NCBI RefSeq assembly: GCF_001293685.1
Contig: NZ_BCAG01000001.1
Span: 620,001 to 684,000, forward strand
From: Desulfatitalea tepidiphila
GTDB taxonomy: Bacteria; Desulfobacterota; Desulfobacteria; Desulfobacterales; Desulfosarcinaceae
Direction: 5' to 3'
DNA length: 64,000 nucleotides
The translations under genes were made by a program, and so were the position numbers. A model generated the notes under the pieces. That model saw nothing but the letters and a program-made list of their open reading frames with translations, did no database searches and was not told where the DNA came from. This document shows, piece by piece, positions 7,963-15,882 of this stretch. How positions within the stretch are numbered: the first letter of the stretch is position 1; each line of letters starts with the position of its first letter.

Positions 7963-8087
7963 GACGGCGCCGTAAAAAGTTCAAGATCAAGGCGTGCGAA
8001 ATTCCGTGTCCTGAGGCGTACTTGTCGTACGCCGCAAGGACGACGGGATGAGCACAACGCAGATATTGGGCTTTTTACGGTGACGTC
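7963..8087 (+). repeat. Dispersed palindromic repeat R3, copy 1
   Basis: A 125-bp element with imperfect inverted ends (GGCGCCGTAAAAAG and CTTTTTACGGTGACGTC) and a central hairpin, GGCGTAC (8015-8021) with GTACGCC (8027-8033). A second copy in the opposite orientation is at 46822-46943. It fills most of the gap between the rubrerythrin-like gene and the Nudix gene, ending 9 bp before the predicted Nudix start. Confidence 0.8.
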
Positions 8088-8096
8088 AAGTTAAAA

Positions 8097-8564
8097 GTGA
8101 AGGAATCGTGTCGATTGGATGTGGAAGACCTTTCCTCCGCTGAATATCCCGATGCGCCCCGCTTGGCCGTGGGCGCCGTGGTGTTCAATGACCACCGGGT
8201 GCTGCTGATCCAGCGCGGCCGGCCGCCGGCTTCAGGTGAGTGGGCCATCCCGGGCGGCAGCGTCAAACTGGGGGAGAGTCTGCAGGCCGCCGCGGAGCGG
8301 GAGGTGCTCGAAGAGACCGGTATCTTGATTGCCGCCTCGACCCCGGTCTACACCTTTGATGTGGTCGAATACGATGACGAAGGACGGGTTCGTTTTCACT
8401 ATCTCATCGTCGATCTGAACGCCGAATTTCGCGGCGGCGACTTGAGGGCCGGAGACGATGCGTTGGCGGCCCGTTGGGTGGCGGCCGACGAACTGGCCGG
8501 TCTGGCGGTCAACAAGAGGACGCTGGCGTTGTTGCGGGACGCATTTGGATTCGGACCCGAATAG
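8097..8564 (+). CDS. Nudix hydrolase
   Basis: A 155-residue pyrophosphohydrolase with a complete Nudix box, GGSVKLGESLQAAAEREVL followed by EETGI, giving the metal-binding Glu residues. The segment APRLAVGAVVFNDHRVLLIQ before it is typical of ADP-ribose/NADH-type Nudix proteins, but the substrate cannot be read from sequence. The start is uncertain: GTG 8097 lies just past repeat R3, and GTG 8121 is an in-frame alternative. No clear ribosome-binding site was found. Confidence 0.85.
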   Translation: MKESCRLDVEDLSSAEYPDAPRLAVGAVVFNDHRVLLIQRGRPPASGEWAIPGGSVKLGESLQAAAEREVLEETGILIAASTPVYTFDVVEYDDEGRVRFHYLIVDLNAEFRGGDLRAGDDALAARWVAADELAGLAVNKRTLALLRDAFGFGPE

Positions 8565-8593
8565 AACCGGACACCGACATAAATCCGATGGCG

Positions 8594-9028
8594 TCAGGCT
8601 TCAGGATCCGCGCCATGGGCCACGTTTCGGGCAATGGCCGCCTCGATCGTCTGGACGAACGGGCCGCGGCGGGCTGCATCCAGCCAGAACAATCTGACAT
8701 CGACCCGACGCCCATTACGCATATAAATTTGGCATCGGTAGCCGGCCAGAAGTCTCAACCGTACAATCTGTTTCCACGGAAGCACCTTGCGGGGCAGCAC
8801 CGGCGAGGGAAACAGGAGCAAGGCCTCCTCGGAGACCACGGCAAAGGGGGTCTTGCGGCTCAACATATAGTTGGCCCACCACAACCCGGCCATGAGACAC
8901 CAGATGACAGCCGCTTTAACGCTGGAGACGGCCAGCGTGGCGACGCCGATCAACAGGCAAACCCCCGCGATGACGGGCATGGCGGCGATGAATCGGCGGT
9001 TGCGCGGATATATAGGGTCATTTGGCAT
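8594..9028 (-). CDS. Small membrane protein with a PH-like cytoplasmic domain
   Basis: A 144-residue protein on the minus strand between two plus-strand genes. Two adjacent hydrophobic segments (about residues 12-50, including FIAAMPVIAGVCLLIGVATL) form a hairpin in the membrane. The rest (SEEALLLFPSPVLPRKVLPW and on) is beta-rich and resembles bacterial PH-domain membrane proteins. Its function is unknown. It is convergent with the Nudix gene and divergent from the RAM-trpD gene. Confidence 0.6.
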   Translation of the reverse strand: MPNDPIYPRNRRFIAAMPVIAGVCLLIGVATLAVSSVKAAVIWCLMAGLWWANYMLSRKTPFAVVSEEALLLFPSPVLPRKVLPWKQIVRLRLLAGYRCQIYMRNGRRVDVRLFWLDAARRGPFVQTIEAAIARNVAHGADPEA

Positions 9029-9092
9029 GAATCGTCATGGTCCTTTTTCTCTCTATACCAATTTACAAATTGAAAATGAATAAGAGATCCTT

Positions 9093-9134
9093 ATGAAAGA
9101 TTTGAAGGGCAAGACCGCTCTTAACACTGGGGGC
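9093..9134 (+). pseudogene. Possible remnant of a short-chain dehydrogenase start
   Basis: An ATG at 9093 behind AAGAGATCC opens a frame reading MKDLKGKTALNTGG, which closely resembles the cofactor-binding start of short-chain dehydrogenases (usually KTALVTGG followed by GIG). After the second Gly the similarity ends, and the frame stops near 9207. It looks like the 5' end of a deleted gene just upstream of the RAM-trpD gene. The match is short and could be chance. Confidence 0.3.
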
Positions 9135-9225
9135 CATCTTGACCTGATTGGGTCGGCATGTCATTTATCATTGAGAACAGAGAGTGAAACGCGTCGGTGC
9201 GACTAAACGAAAGGAGACTTCCCTC

Positions 9226-10575
9226 ATGATTACCGCGCTCGTACTCTTCAAGGTGGAAAGGGGCAAAATTCCACGTCTGGCCAATCAACTCGGCGCTATT
9301 CAGGAGGTCGTGGAGGTGCTGTCGATCACCGGTGAATATGACCTCATGGCCAAAATCCAGGTGCGCGACTACGAAAATCTTTCCGACATCGTCACCGAAA
9401 AGATTCAAAACACCGAGGGGGTCCTGGAGACCCGCACCATGATGGCCTTCAAGACCTACAAGTTTCACGAACTGGATGCAGGTGCGCCGGATGTCGTTCT
9501 CGTTCCGCCTGCAGACCAGGACAGGGCCGAAAGCCTGGAGAGCGGCCGGCGCACCATCAAGCCGATACTGGCCCGCCTGACCGAAAATTTCGACCTGGAG
9601 AAAAACGAAATCGACAGCGTGATCGACGCCATCAACGCCGGTCAGCTGTCCGATGTGCAGATCGCCGGTTTCCTGGTGGCCTTGCTCAGCAAAGGCCCCA
9701 GCATCAAGGAAGTGGCTTACATCGCCCAGGCCATGCGCAACAACTGCGTTCCGATCCACGTCTCGCTCACATCGGATCTTACCGACACCTGCGGCACCGG
9801 AGGTGGGTCGACCACCTTCAACGTGAGCACCGCCAACGCCATTCTGACCGCTGCGGCCGGCGTTCCGGTGGCCAAGCACGGCAGCCGCTCGATCTCGTCA
9901 CCCTCGGGCAGCGCGGATGTTCTCGAAGCCCTGGGTGTCAATATCGACGGTACGCCCCAGCAGGCCGCCCGCTTGATCGAGGAGATCGGCATCAGCTTCA
10001 TCTACGCGCCCAATTTTCATCCGGTCATGCTCAAGGTATTCGGTCCCGAAAACCAGCTCGGCATCAAGAGCATCTTTTTCACGGTGATCGGTCCGCTCAT
10101 CAATCCCCTGCGGGCCCGCAATCACACCATCGGCGTTTACAAACCCGAACTGGTCAACATGATGGCCAATGTGGTGGCCGAAATGGATTTCAACCACGTG
10201 ATCGTCGCCCATGGCATGGACGGACTGGATGAAATTTCCCTGATCGGCAAAACCTCCATCGCCGAAGTGCGTGGACAGCAGATCAAATATTATACGGTCA
10301 CCCCTGAAGATTTCGGCCTCAAGCGCTGCACCCTGGCCGATATCGCCGGCGGACCGCCGGACTTCAACGCCCAGGTAATCCGCAATATTTTCGATGGGGC
10401 CGACCGCGGACCGCGCCGCGATTTCCTGGTGCTCAATAACGCCGCCACCCTGTATGTCAGCGGCAAGGCATCGGGTATCCGCGATGCCATGGACCTGTCC
10501 CATTCGTTGCTCGATTCGGGCGCTGCGCGTCACAAGCTCGATCAGCTCGTGGAAAAATCGCACTCGATCGTATGA
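9226..10575 (+). CDS. RAM (Lrp/AsnC ligand-binding) domain fused to a TrpD-like phosphoribosyltransferase
   Basis: A 449-residue fusion. Residues 1 to about 80 (MITALVLFKVERGKIPRLA onward, with VVEVLSITGEYDLMAKIQV) match the RAM fold that binds amino acids in Lrp/AsnC regulators, without the DNA-binding helix-turn-helix. From about residue 105 the protein is an anthranilate phosphoribosyltransferase homologue: TCGGTGGGSTTFNVSTANA without the second G aligns as CGTGGGSTTFNVSTANA, then KHGSRSISSPSGSADVLEAL. GTGGD has become GTGGG, and the anthranilate-site RKELGVRSIFN has become ENQLGIKSIFF, so the substrate may not be anthranilate. ATG 9226 follows AAGGAG. It is the first gene of a three-gene set with a TrpC-like and a TrpF-like gene. 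Confidence 0.85.
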   Translation: MITALVLFKVERGKIPRLANQLGAIQEVVEVLSITGEYDLMAKIQVRDYENLSDIVTEKIQNTEGVLETRTMMAFKTYKFHELDAGAPDVVLVPPADQDRAESLESGRRTIKPILARLTENFDLEKNEIDSVIDAINAGQLSDVQIAGFLVALLSKGPSIKEVAYIAQAMRNNCVPIHVSLTSDLTDTCGTGGGSTTFNVSTANAILTAAAGVPVAKHGSRSISSPSGSADVLEALGVNIDGTPQQAARLIEEIGISFIYAPNFHPVMLKVFGPENQLGIKSIFFTVIGPLINPLRARNHTIGVYKPELVNMMANVVAEMDFNHVIVAHGMDGLDEISLIGKTSIAEVRGQQIKYYTVTPEDFGLKRCTLADIAGGPPDFNAQVIRNIFDGADRGPRRDFLVLNNAATLYVSGKASGIRDAMDLSHSLLDSGAARHKLDQLVEKSHSIV

Positions 10576-10585
10576 GTACCGCGCC

Positions 10586-11302
10586 ATGGCCGTCATGACC
10601 CGACCTAGATTGTCCGCCTCCATTCGCCAGCGCCAGCGCGAGGGACGATTCCCCGTGATTTCCGAAGTCAAGGTACGCTCGGACAAGGAAGGTGACCTGC
10701 TGAGGGGACGCGATCCCGGGACATTCGCCTGCCAAATGGCCCGCCATCCGGTGGCCGGCATCAGCGTGGTCACGGAACCAAATCATTTCGGCGGAACCAT
10801 GGACCTGCTGCGCAGCGTGGCCGCCGCGGTATCCCTGCCGGTCCTGCACAAGGATTTCATTGCCACCGAACAGCAGGTCGAAGCCTCGGCCGAGTGCGGC
10901 GCTTCTGCTCTTCTGCTGATTGCCGCCATGCTTGAAGATGCCCAGTTGGTGCGGTTGATCGAGGCCGCCAGGCGTTGCGGCCTGGAGAGTCTCGTGGAAG
11001 CCCACACATTGGTCGAAGTCGAGCGGATCGCACACCTGCCCTTCGACCTCATGGGCATCAACAACCGTGACATCACCATTTTCGAGGTGGACGACAGCGA
11101 CGTGACTCGTACCGAGGCCCTGGCCAAACACTGTCGGGGAGAGCGCATCCTGATCAGTGAAAGCGCGATAGGCTGCGCCGCAGATGTGCGCCGCGCCGGC
11201 AGGGGCGGTGCCGATGCCGTCCTGGTGGGCACGGCGGTTCTGAAGGCTGACGATACCGGCGCCTTTCTCGACCATTTGATCGCAGTGGGGTGGCCGCCAT
11301 GA
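10586..11302 (+). CDS. Divergent TrpC-like (indole-3-glycerol-phosphate synthase family) protein
   Basis: A 238-residue TIM-barrel protein of the TrpC family, shorter than usual at the N-terminus. It keeps the acid-base residues (SEVK, LPVLHKDFI, LVEAH, MGINNRDITIF, SESAI). The phosphate-binding SPSKG loop after EVK is replaced by VRSDKEGDLLRG, and the GSAL-type strand end reads GTAVL. This suggests altered phosphate or substrate binding. The start ATG 10586 lies 10 bp after the RAM-trpD stop, and the stop overlaps the next gene. With no trpE or trpG nearby, a role in ordinary tryptophan synthesis is doubtful. Confidence 0.8.
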   Translation: MAVMTRPRLSASIRQRQREGRFPVISEVKVRSDKEGDLLRGRDPGTFACQMARHPVAGISVVTEPNHFGGTMDLLRSVAAAVSLPVLHKDFIATEQQVEASAECGASALLLIAAMLEDAQLVRLIEAARRCGLESLVEAHTLVEVERIAHLPFDLMGINNRDITIFEVDDSDVTRTEALAKHCRGERILISESAIGCAADVRRAGRGGADAVLVGTAVLKADDTGAFLDHLIAVGWPP

Positions 11303-11982
11303 CCCGCATCAAGATCTGCGGTATCTCCACCGAAACGGACGTTCACCTGTGTGTGGCCGCGGGTGCTGCGGCCTTGGGCTTTGTGGTGGAATACCCGGTG
11401 GACGTGCCCTGGAATCTGAATCGGCGGTCCGCTGCGGCCCTGATGCGGGTTACCCCGCCCTTCGTTTCTCGCGTCATCGTCGTCGGGGATGATACCGACA
11501 CGGTCATCGGGCTGACCGAGCAATTACGGCCCCATGCCGTCCAGCTGCACGGCAACGAGCCCATCGCCGAGACCGCTGCCCTGGTGGCCGAAATCCACCA
11601 GCTCGGTGCCCAAGCCCTTAAGCCCCTGCGTTTTTCCACGGAGACCGGTGAGTGCCGGGATGCATGCACCGATCCCCTGGAAGCCGCCCGTCGGATCGAA
11701 AACACCGGGGTCGATGCCCTGATCCTCGATTCGGTCAGCGACACCCGTCCGGCGGGTACCGGGCGAAGCGTCGATTGGGGCCTGGCCCGCCGGATCCGCG
11801 ATCATGTGCGGCTGCCGCTCATCCTGGCCGGTGGTCTGAATGCCGGCAATGTCGGCCGGGCCGTCGCCGCCGTGCAGCCGTATGGTGTGGACGTGATCAG
11901 CGGCGTCGAGAACCCGGTCGGCCGAAAAGATCCGGCCAGGGTGTTCGCCTTCGTCCAGGCCGTCGCGGGGCAGGCCGGATAA
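11290..11982 (+). CDS. Second TrpF-like phosphoribosylanthranilate isomerase
   Basis: A 230-residue TIM-barrel isomerase with the catalytic Cys (IKICGIST) and Asp (LILDSVSD), VQLHGNE, AGTGRSVDW and LILAGGLNAGNVGRAV. In these motifs it is closer to textbook TrpF than the copy in the main trp operon. The first codons overlap the end of the TrpC-like gene, so translation is probably coupled; an ATG at 11299 giving MTRIKICG is an alternative start. Family chemistry is an Amadori rearrangement of a phosphoribosylamine. Whether its substrate is phosphoribosylanthranilate depends on what the RAM-TrpD enzyme makes. Confidence 0.8.
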   Translation: MAAMTRIKICGISTETDVHLCVAAGAAALGFVVEYPVDVPWNLNRRSAAALMRVTPPFVSRVIVVGDDTDTVIGLTEQLRPHAVQLHGNEPIAETAALVAEIHQLGAQALKPLRFSTETGECRDACTDPLEAARRIENTGVDALILDSVSDTRPAGTGRSVDWGLARRIRDHVRLPLILAGGLNAGNVGRAVAAVQPYGVDVISGVENPVGRKDPARVFAFVQAVAGQAG

Positions 11983-12301
11983 GGGCCGATTCTGGTATTG
12001 CTTCCTTCTTCAAGCCGGCAATTGATCAAGCGTTCTTCCATCATCCGGACTCGATCCGGATATCTGCTTCATCATCTTCACCTTCTTTCGAGGCATGCAT
12101 ACACTCGCCCGATTTTCTTCCGCCATTGGACCGGGCAATTTGCATTTTTTGCATTTTGTCGGTATGACTATGGGCAGGATGAGGTTTTTCTCCCATGATA
12201 TTCTTCCTGTCGAGTTCATGATCAAAAGACTTTTGCAGTGCTTCTATAATCGTGGGTGTACAGACAACGTCGTCAATTGAATTTTAACGGAAAGAAGAAT
12301 T
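11983..12301 (+). other. Intergenic region upstream of the NAGGN cluster
   Basis: About 320 bp that is less GC-rich than its surroundings. It contains a small ATCCGGA-type inverted repeat near 12050 and the -10-like TATAAT at 12245-12250. Short frames in it lack ribosome-binding sites and homology, and I do not call any of them. Confidence 0.5.
12245..12250 (+). promoter_or_regulatory. Candidate -10 element for the NAGGN operon
   Basis: A perfect TATAAT preceded by C (CTATAAT) lies 52 bp before the amidotransferase start. No good -35 hexamer is found at 16-18 bp. That pattern suits a stress-type (sigma-S-like) promoter and would fit osmotic control, but this is inference. Confidence 0.4.
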
Positions 12302-14083
12302 ATGTGTGGCATATGCGGTATCGTAGTATTTGATGGTGGTAGCGTACCTGTTGGCGATCTGGAACCGATGCTCGACAGTTTGTCGTCGCGGGGTCCGGAT
12401 TCGGCCGGTGTGTATTGCCATGCCCAAACCGGCTTGGGGCATCGACGTCTCAAGATTATCGATCTTACGGAACAGGCGCATCAGCCCATGGTGGACGCCT
12501 TCTTGGGTCTTTCCATCGTCTACAATGGCGCGATATACAACTACAGGGAGTTGCGCGATGAGCTGACGCAGAAAGGATATCGTTTCTTTTCCAACGGGGA
12601 TACGGAGGTGATTCTCAAGGCCTATCATGCCTGGGGAGAGGGTTGCGTCGAGCACATGAACGGCATGTTCGCCTTCTGCATTCTCGAACGGGACAGCGGC
12701 AGGCTTTTTCTGGCCCGGGACCGGTTGGGCATCAAACCGCTTTACTACCTTGCCGATAACGAAAAGCACAAACGTTTTTGTTTTGCTTCGACCCTGCCCG
12801 CCCTGCTGACCCAACCGGCGGTGGACACCCGGATCGATCCCGTGGCGCTCAACTACTATCTTTCATTTCATGCCGTTGTGCCCGCGCCCCATACCCTCGT
12901 CCAGGGGGTGCGTAAATTGCCCCCGGCCACGACGCTGACCGTGGCGCCCGACGGTTCCCGGCGAACCCGGGTCTATTGGGAACTCTCTTTTGGCAGAAGC
13001 ACATCGGAAGAAAAGTATGTCCAGGAGGAATGGGAAGCATTGCTGCTGCAGGCGTTGCGTCAATCGGTCGAGCGTCGCTTGACCGCCGATGTGCCGGTGG
13101 GGCTGTTGCTTTCCGGCGGGCTGGATTCCAGTCTGCTGGTCGCCCTGCTGGCCGAGGCCGGACAGCACGAATTGAACACCTTCTCCATCGGTTTCGAGTC
13201 GGTCGGTGGAGAGGCGGGCGACGAGTTTCGCTATTCGGACTTGATCGCCGCCCATTTCGGCACCCGCCATCATCAGATCCGGGCCGCCTCAGACGAATTG
13301 CTTGGTACCCTGGACGCCTGTATCGACGCCATGAGCGAGCCCATGGTGAGTCATGATTGCATCGGCTTTTATCTGTTGAGCCGCGAGGTGGCCAAGCATG
13401 TCAAGGTCGTCCAGAGCGGCCAGGGGGCGGACGAGGTGTTTGCCGGGTATCATTGGTATCCCCCCCTGATGGCGAGCACGGATCCGGCGGCGGACTATGC
13501 GAAGGTTTTCCTGGATCGGGATTTCGCCGAGTACCGGAGGGCAGTACAGTCCGATTGGGTCGATCGGGACTGGAGCCGTGCATTCGTGGCCGACATGTTC
13601 GGCACCCGGTCGGGCATGGCGGCCATCGACCGGGCCCTCAAGCTCGACACCACCATCATGCTGGTAGACGATCCGGTCAAGCGGGTGGACAACATGACCA
13701 TGGCCTGGGGCCTGGAGGCGCGCGTTCCGTTTCTGGACCACGAACTGGTAGAACTGGCGGCCCGCATTCCGCCGGAGTTGAAGGTGCGGCAAGGCGGCAA
13801 ATACATCCTCAAGGAGGTGGCCCGCAAGCTGATTCCCGCCGATGTGATCGATCGACCCAAGGGCTATTTCCCGGTGCCGGCGTTGAAATACCTGCAAGGC
13901 GATTATCTGGACCTGGTGCGCGAGACGGTGACCAGCCAGGCCGCCCGGGAGCGGCAATTGTTCAATACAGACTACGTGGAAGAGTTGCTGGCGGATCCGG
14001 AAGCCCACCTGACGCCGCTCAATGGATCCAAGCTGTGGCAAATCGCCTTGCTCGAACGGTGGTTGGCCCGGCATCACCTGTAA
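12302..14083 (+). CDS. asnO: N-acetylglutaminylglutamine amidotransferase (asparagine-synthase family)
   Basis: A 593-residue AsnB-type enzyme. The N-terminal class II glutaminase starts with MCGICGIV, where Cys2 is the nucleophile. The synthetase domain has the ATP-pyrophosphatase loop LLLSGGLDSSLLVALLAEAG. The adjacent GNAT/ATP-grasp and M42 peptidase genes are the signature three-gene locus of the osmolyte N-acetylglutaminylglutamine amide (NAGGN). In that pathway this enzyme amidates the dipeptide's C-terminus. A general asparagine synthetase is the alternative, but the neighbours argue against it. Confidence 0.88.
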   Translation: MCGICGIVVFDGGSVPVGDLEPMLDSLSSRGPDSAGVYCHAQTGLGHRRLKIIDLTEQAHQPMVDAFLGLSIVYNGAIYNYRELRDELTQKGYRFFSNGDTEVILKAYHAWGEGCVEHMNGMFAFCILERDSGRLFLARDRLGIKPLYYLADNEKHKRFCFASTLPALLTQPAVDTRIDPVALNYYLSFHAVVPAPHTLVQGVRKLPPATTLTVAPDGSRRTRVYWELSFGRSTSEEKYVQEEWEALLLQALRQSVERRLTADVPVGLLLSGGLDSSLLVALLAEAGQHELNTFSIGFESVGGEAGDEFRYSDLIAAHFGTRHHQIRAASDELLGTLDACIDAMSEPMVSHDCIGFYLLSREVAKHVKVVQSGQGADEVFAGYHWYPPLMASTDPAADYAKVFLDRDFAEYRRAVQSDWVDRDWSRAFVADMFGTRSGMAAIDRALKLDTTIMLVDDPVKRVDNMTMAWGLEARVPFLDHELVELAARIPPELKVRQGGKYILKEVARKLIPADVIDRPKGYFPVPALKYLQGDYLDLVRETVTSQAARERQLFNTDYVEELLADPEAHLTPLNGSKLWQIALLERWLARHHL

Positions 14084-14112
14084 ATCAGGGAAGGACGTAA
14101 CAGGGAGGTCCC

Positions 14113-15882
14113 ATGGAGAAAAGGCAAAAGAAGAGCGGCGGTCATCGCGAACGAATGGATCGCAGGCATATGCCGACCTTACGCAACTGGGAAAAGCCCA
14201 ACAAGCCGGCCTTTCGCCGTCTCGAAGCCAACGCCAGCATCGAGATGGGATGGGGGCGCTTGATCTTCGGGCACACCTTCGACAGCAATCAGGCCCTGTT
14301 CGACGCCATGATCAAGGAGGCGCCCGGTCACCGGGATATCACGCTCTATCTGCGCGATCCCCACGTCATTCTCTCCATGGCGCCGGATAAATTCTTCATC
14401 GATCCGTCGCACACCTACCGGCTCTGGTCCTATGATTATCGAACCGATAAAAAGCCGCCGTCCCATTTTGCCATCCGGCGGGCCTCTTCCCGCGAACACA
14501 TCGAACAGATCAGCGCCCTTTACCAGAGCCGCCGAATGGTGCCCCTCGACCGGCAGTTCATCGATGAGTTTCACCCGGACAAGGCGCGCAGCTATTTTGT
14601 GGCCGAGACCGCGGCCGGCGAGCTGCTGGGAACGGTGACCGGCGTGGACCATTGCGAAGCATTCAACGACCCGGAGAACGGTGCGAGCCTCTGGTGCCTC
14701 GCGGTGGATCCGTCGGCCAATGCGCCCGGCGTGGGTGAGGCACTGGTGCGCCATCTGGTGGAGCACTATTTCACGCGGGGACGCAATTACGTGGATTTGA
14801 GCGTGATGCACGACAATCACGAAGCGATCCGGCTCTATGAGAAGCTCGGTTTTCAGCGGGTGCCGGTATTTTGCGTCAAGTATAAAAATCCGATCAACCA
14901 ACCGTTGTTCATCGCGCCCCAACCCGGCCAGCAGCTCAATCCCTATGCCATTATCATCATCAACGAGGCCCGGCGTCGAGGCATCGGCGTGGAAATCGTG
15001 GATGAGCAGGTGCCTTTGTTTCAACTGAGCCTCGGCGGCCGGTCGATCTGTTGCCATGAATCCCTCACCGATATGACCTCGGCCATCGCCATGATGCGAT
15101 GCGACGACAAGCGATTGACCTATCAGACGCTCAAACGCCAGGACATTCACGTGCCGATGCAATACACGGCCGGGGAGCCGGCGCAAAATCGCAAGATTCT
15201 CCAACGGCTCGGCAGGGTCGTCGTCAAACCGGCCCGGGGCGAACAGGGCAGGGGCATCAGCGTGGACCTGAACACGCCCGACGCACTGGATCGGGCCGTC
15301 GCCGCGGCGCGCCGGGTCTGCCCGGACGTGCTCATCGAGGCCTATGTCCAGGGACGCGATCTTCGGATGATCGTCATCGGCTTCAAGTTCGTTGCTGCAG
15401 CGGTGCGGCGGCCGCCTGAAATCGTCGGCACCGGCCGGCACAAGATCAAGACCCTGATCGAAAAATACAACCGTCGGCGCATGGCCGCCACCGGCGGTGA
15501 AAGCCGGGTGCCAATGGACGCGGAGACGCGTCGCTGCATGGCCGCCGAGGGTTTCTCCCTGGATGAGGTGCTGCCCCTGGACCGCACCCTGGTGTTGCGC
15601 AAGACCGCCAATCTGCATACCGGCGGCACCATTCACGACGTGACGGCCGATGTGCATCCCGATCTGATCGCGGCCGCGGAACGAACCGCCGTGGCGCTCA
15701 ACATACCGGTGACGGGTCTCGATCTGTGCGTGCCCGACATCCAGGGGCCGGATTACCACATCATCGAGGCCAACGAGCGGCCCGGTCTGGCCAATCATGA
15801 ACCCCAGCCCGTCGTGGAACGCTTCATCGATTTTCTCTTTCCCGAAACGGCAACGATTCAAGGGAGTGCCCAGCAGCCATGA
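14113..15882 (+). CDS. ngg: N-acetylglutaminylglutamine synthetase (GNAT plus ATP-grasp)
   Basis: A 589-residue bifunctional enzyme that joins two glutamines and acetylates the product to make the NAGGN precursor. A GNAT acetyltransferase domain (about residues 115-265) includes PGVGEALVRHLVEHYFTRG and NHEAIRLYEKLGF. A C-terminal ATP-grasp domain (about 330-585) related to cyanophycin synthetase includes VVVKPARGEQGRGISVDL and IIEANERPGLANHEPQP. GGGAGG precedes the ATG. It lies 29 bp after the amidotransferase and overlaps the peptidase start by 4 bp. Confidence 0.9.
   Translation: MEKRQKKSGGHRERMDRRHMPTLRNWEKPNKPAFRRLEANASIEMGWGRLIFGHTFDSNQALFDAMIKEAPGHRDITLYLRDPHVILSMAPDKFFIDPSHTYRLWSYDYRTDKKPPSHFAIRRASSREHIEQISALYQSRRMVPLDRQFIDEFHPDKARSYFVAETAAGELLGTVTGVDHCEAFNDPENGASLWCLAVDPSANAPGVGEALVRHLVEHYFTRGRNYVDLSVMHDNHEAIRLYEKLGFQRVPVFCVKYKNPINQPLFIAPQPGQQLNPYAIIIINEARRRGIGVEIVDEQVPLFQLSLGGRSICCHESLTDMTSAIAMMRCDDKRLTYQTLKRQDIHVPMQYTAGEPAQNRKILQRLGRVVVKPARGEQGRGISVDLNTPDALDRAVAAARRVCPDVLIEAYVQGRDLRMIVIGFKFVAAAVRRPPEIVGTGRHKIKTLIEKYNRRRMAATGGESRVPMDAETRRCMAAEGFSLDEVLPLDRTLVLRKTANLHTGGTIHDVTADVHPDLIAAAERTAVALNIPVTGLDLCVPDIQGPDYHIIEANERPGLANHEPQPVVERFIDFLFPETATIQGSAQQP

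Noticed and set aside
14179-15861. 560-codon open frame on the minus strand
   Set aside because: Shadow of the NAGGN synthetase; the plus-strand frame carries the GNAT and ATP-grasp motifs.
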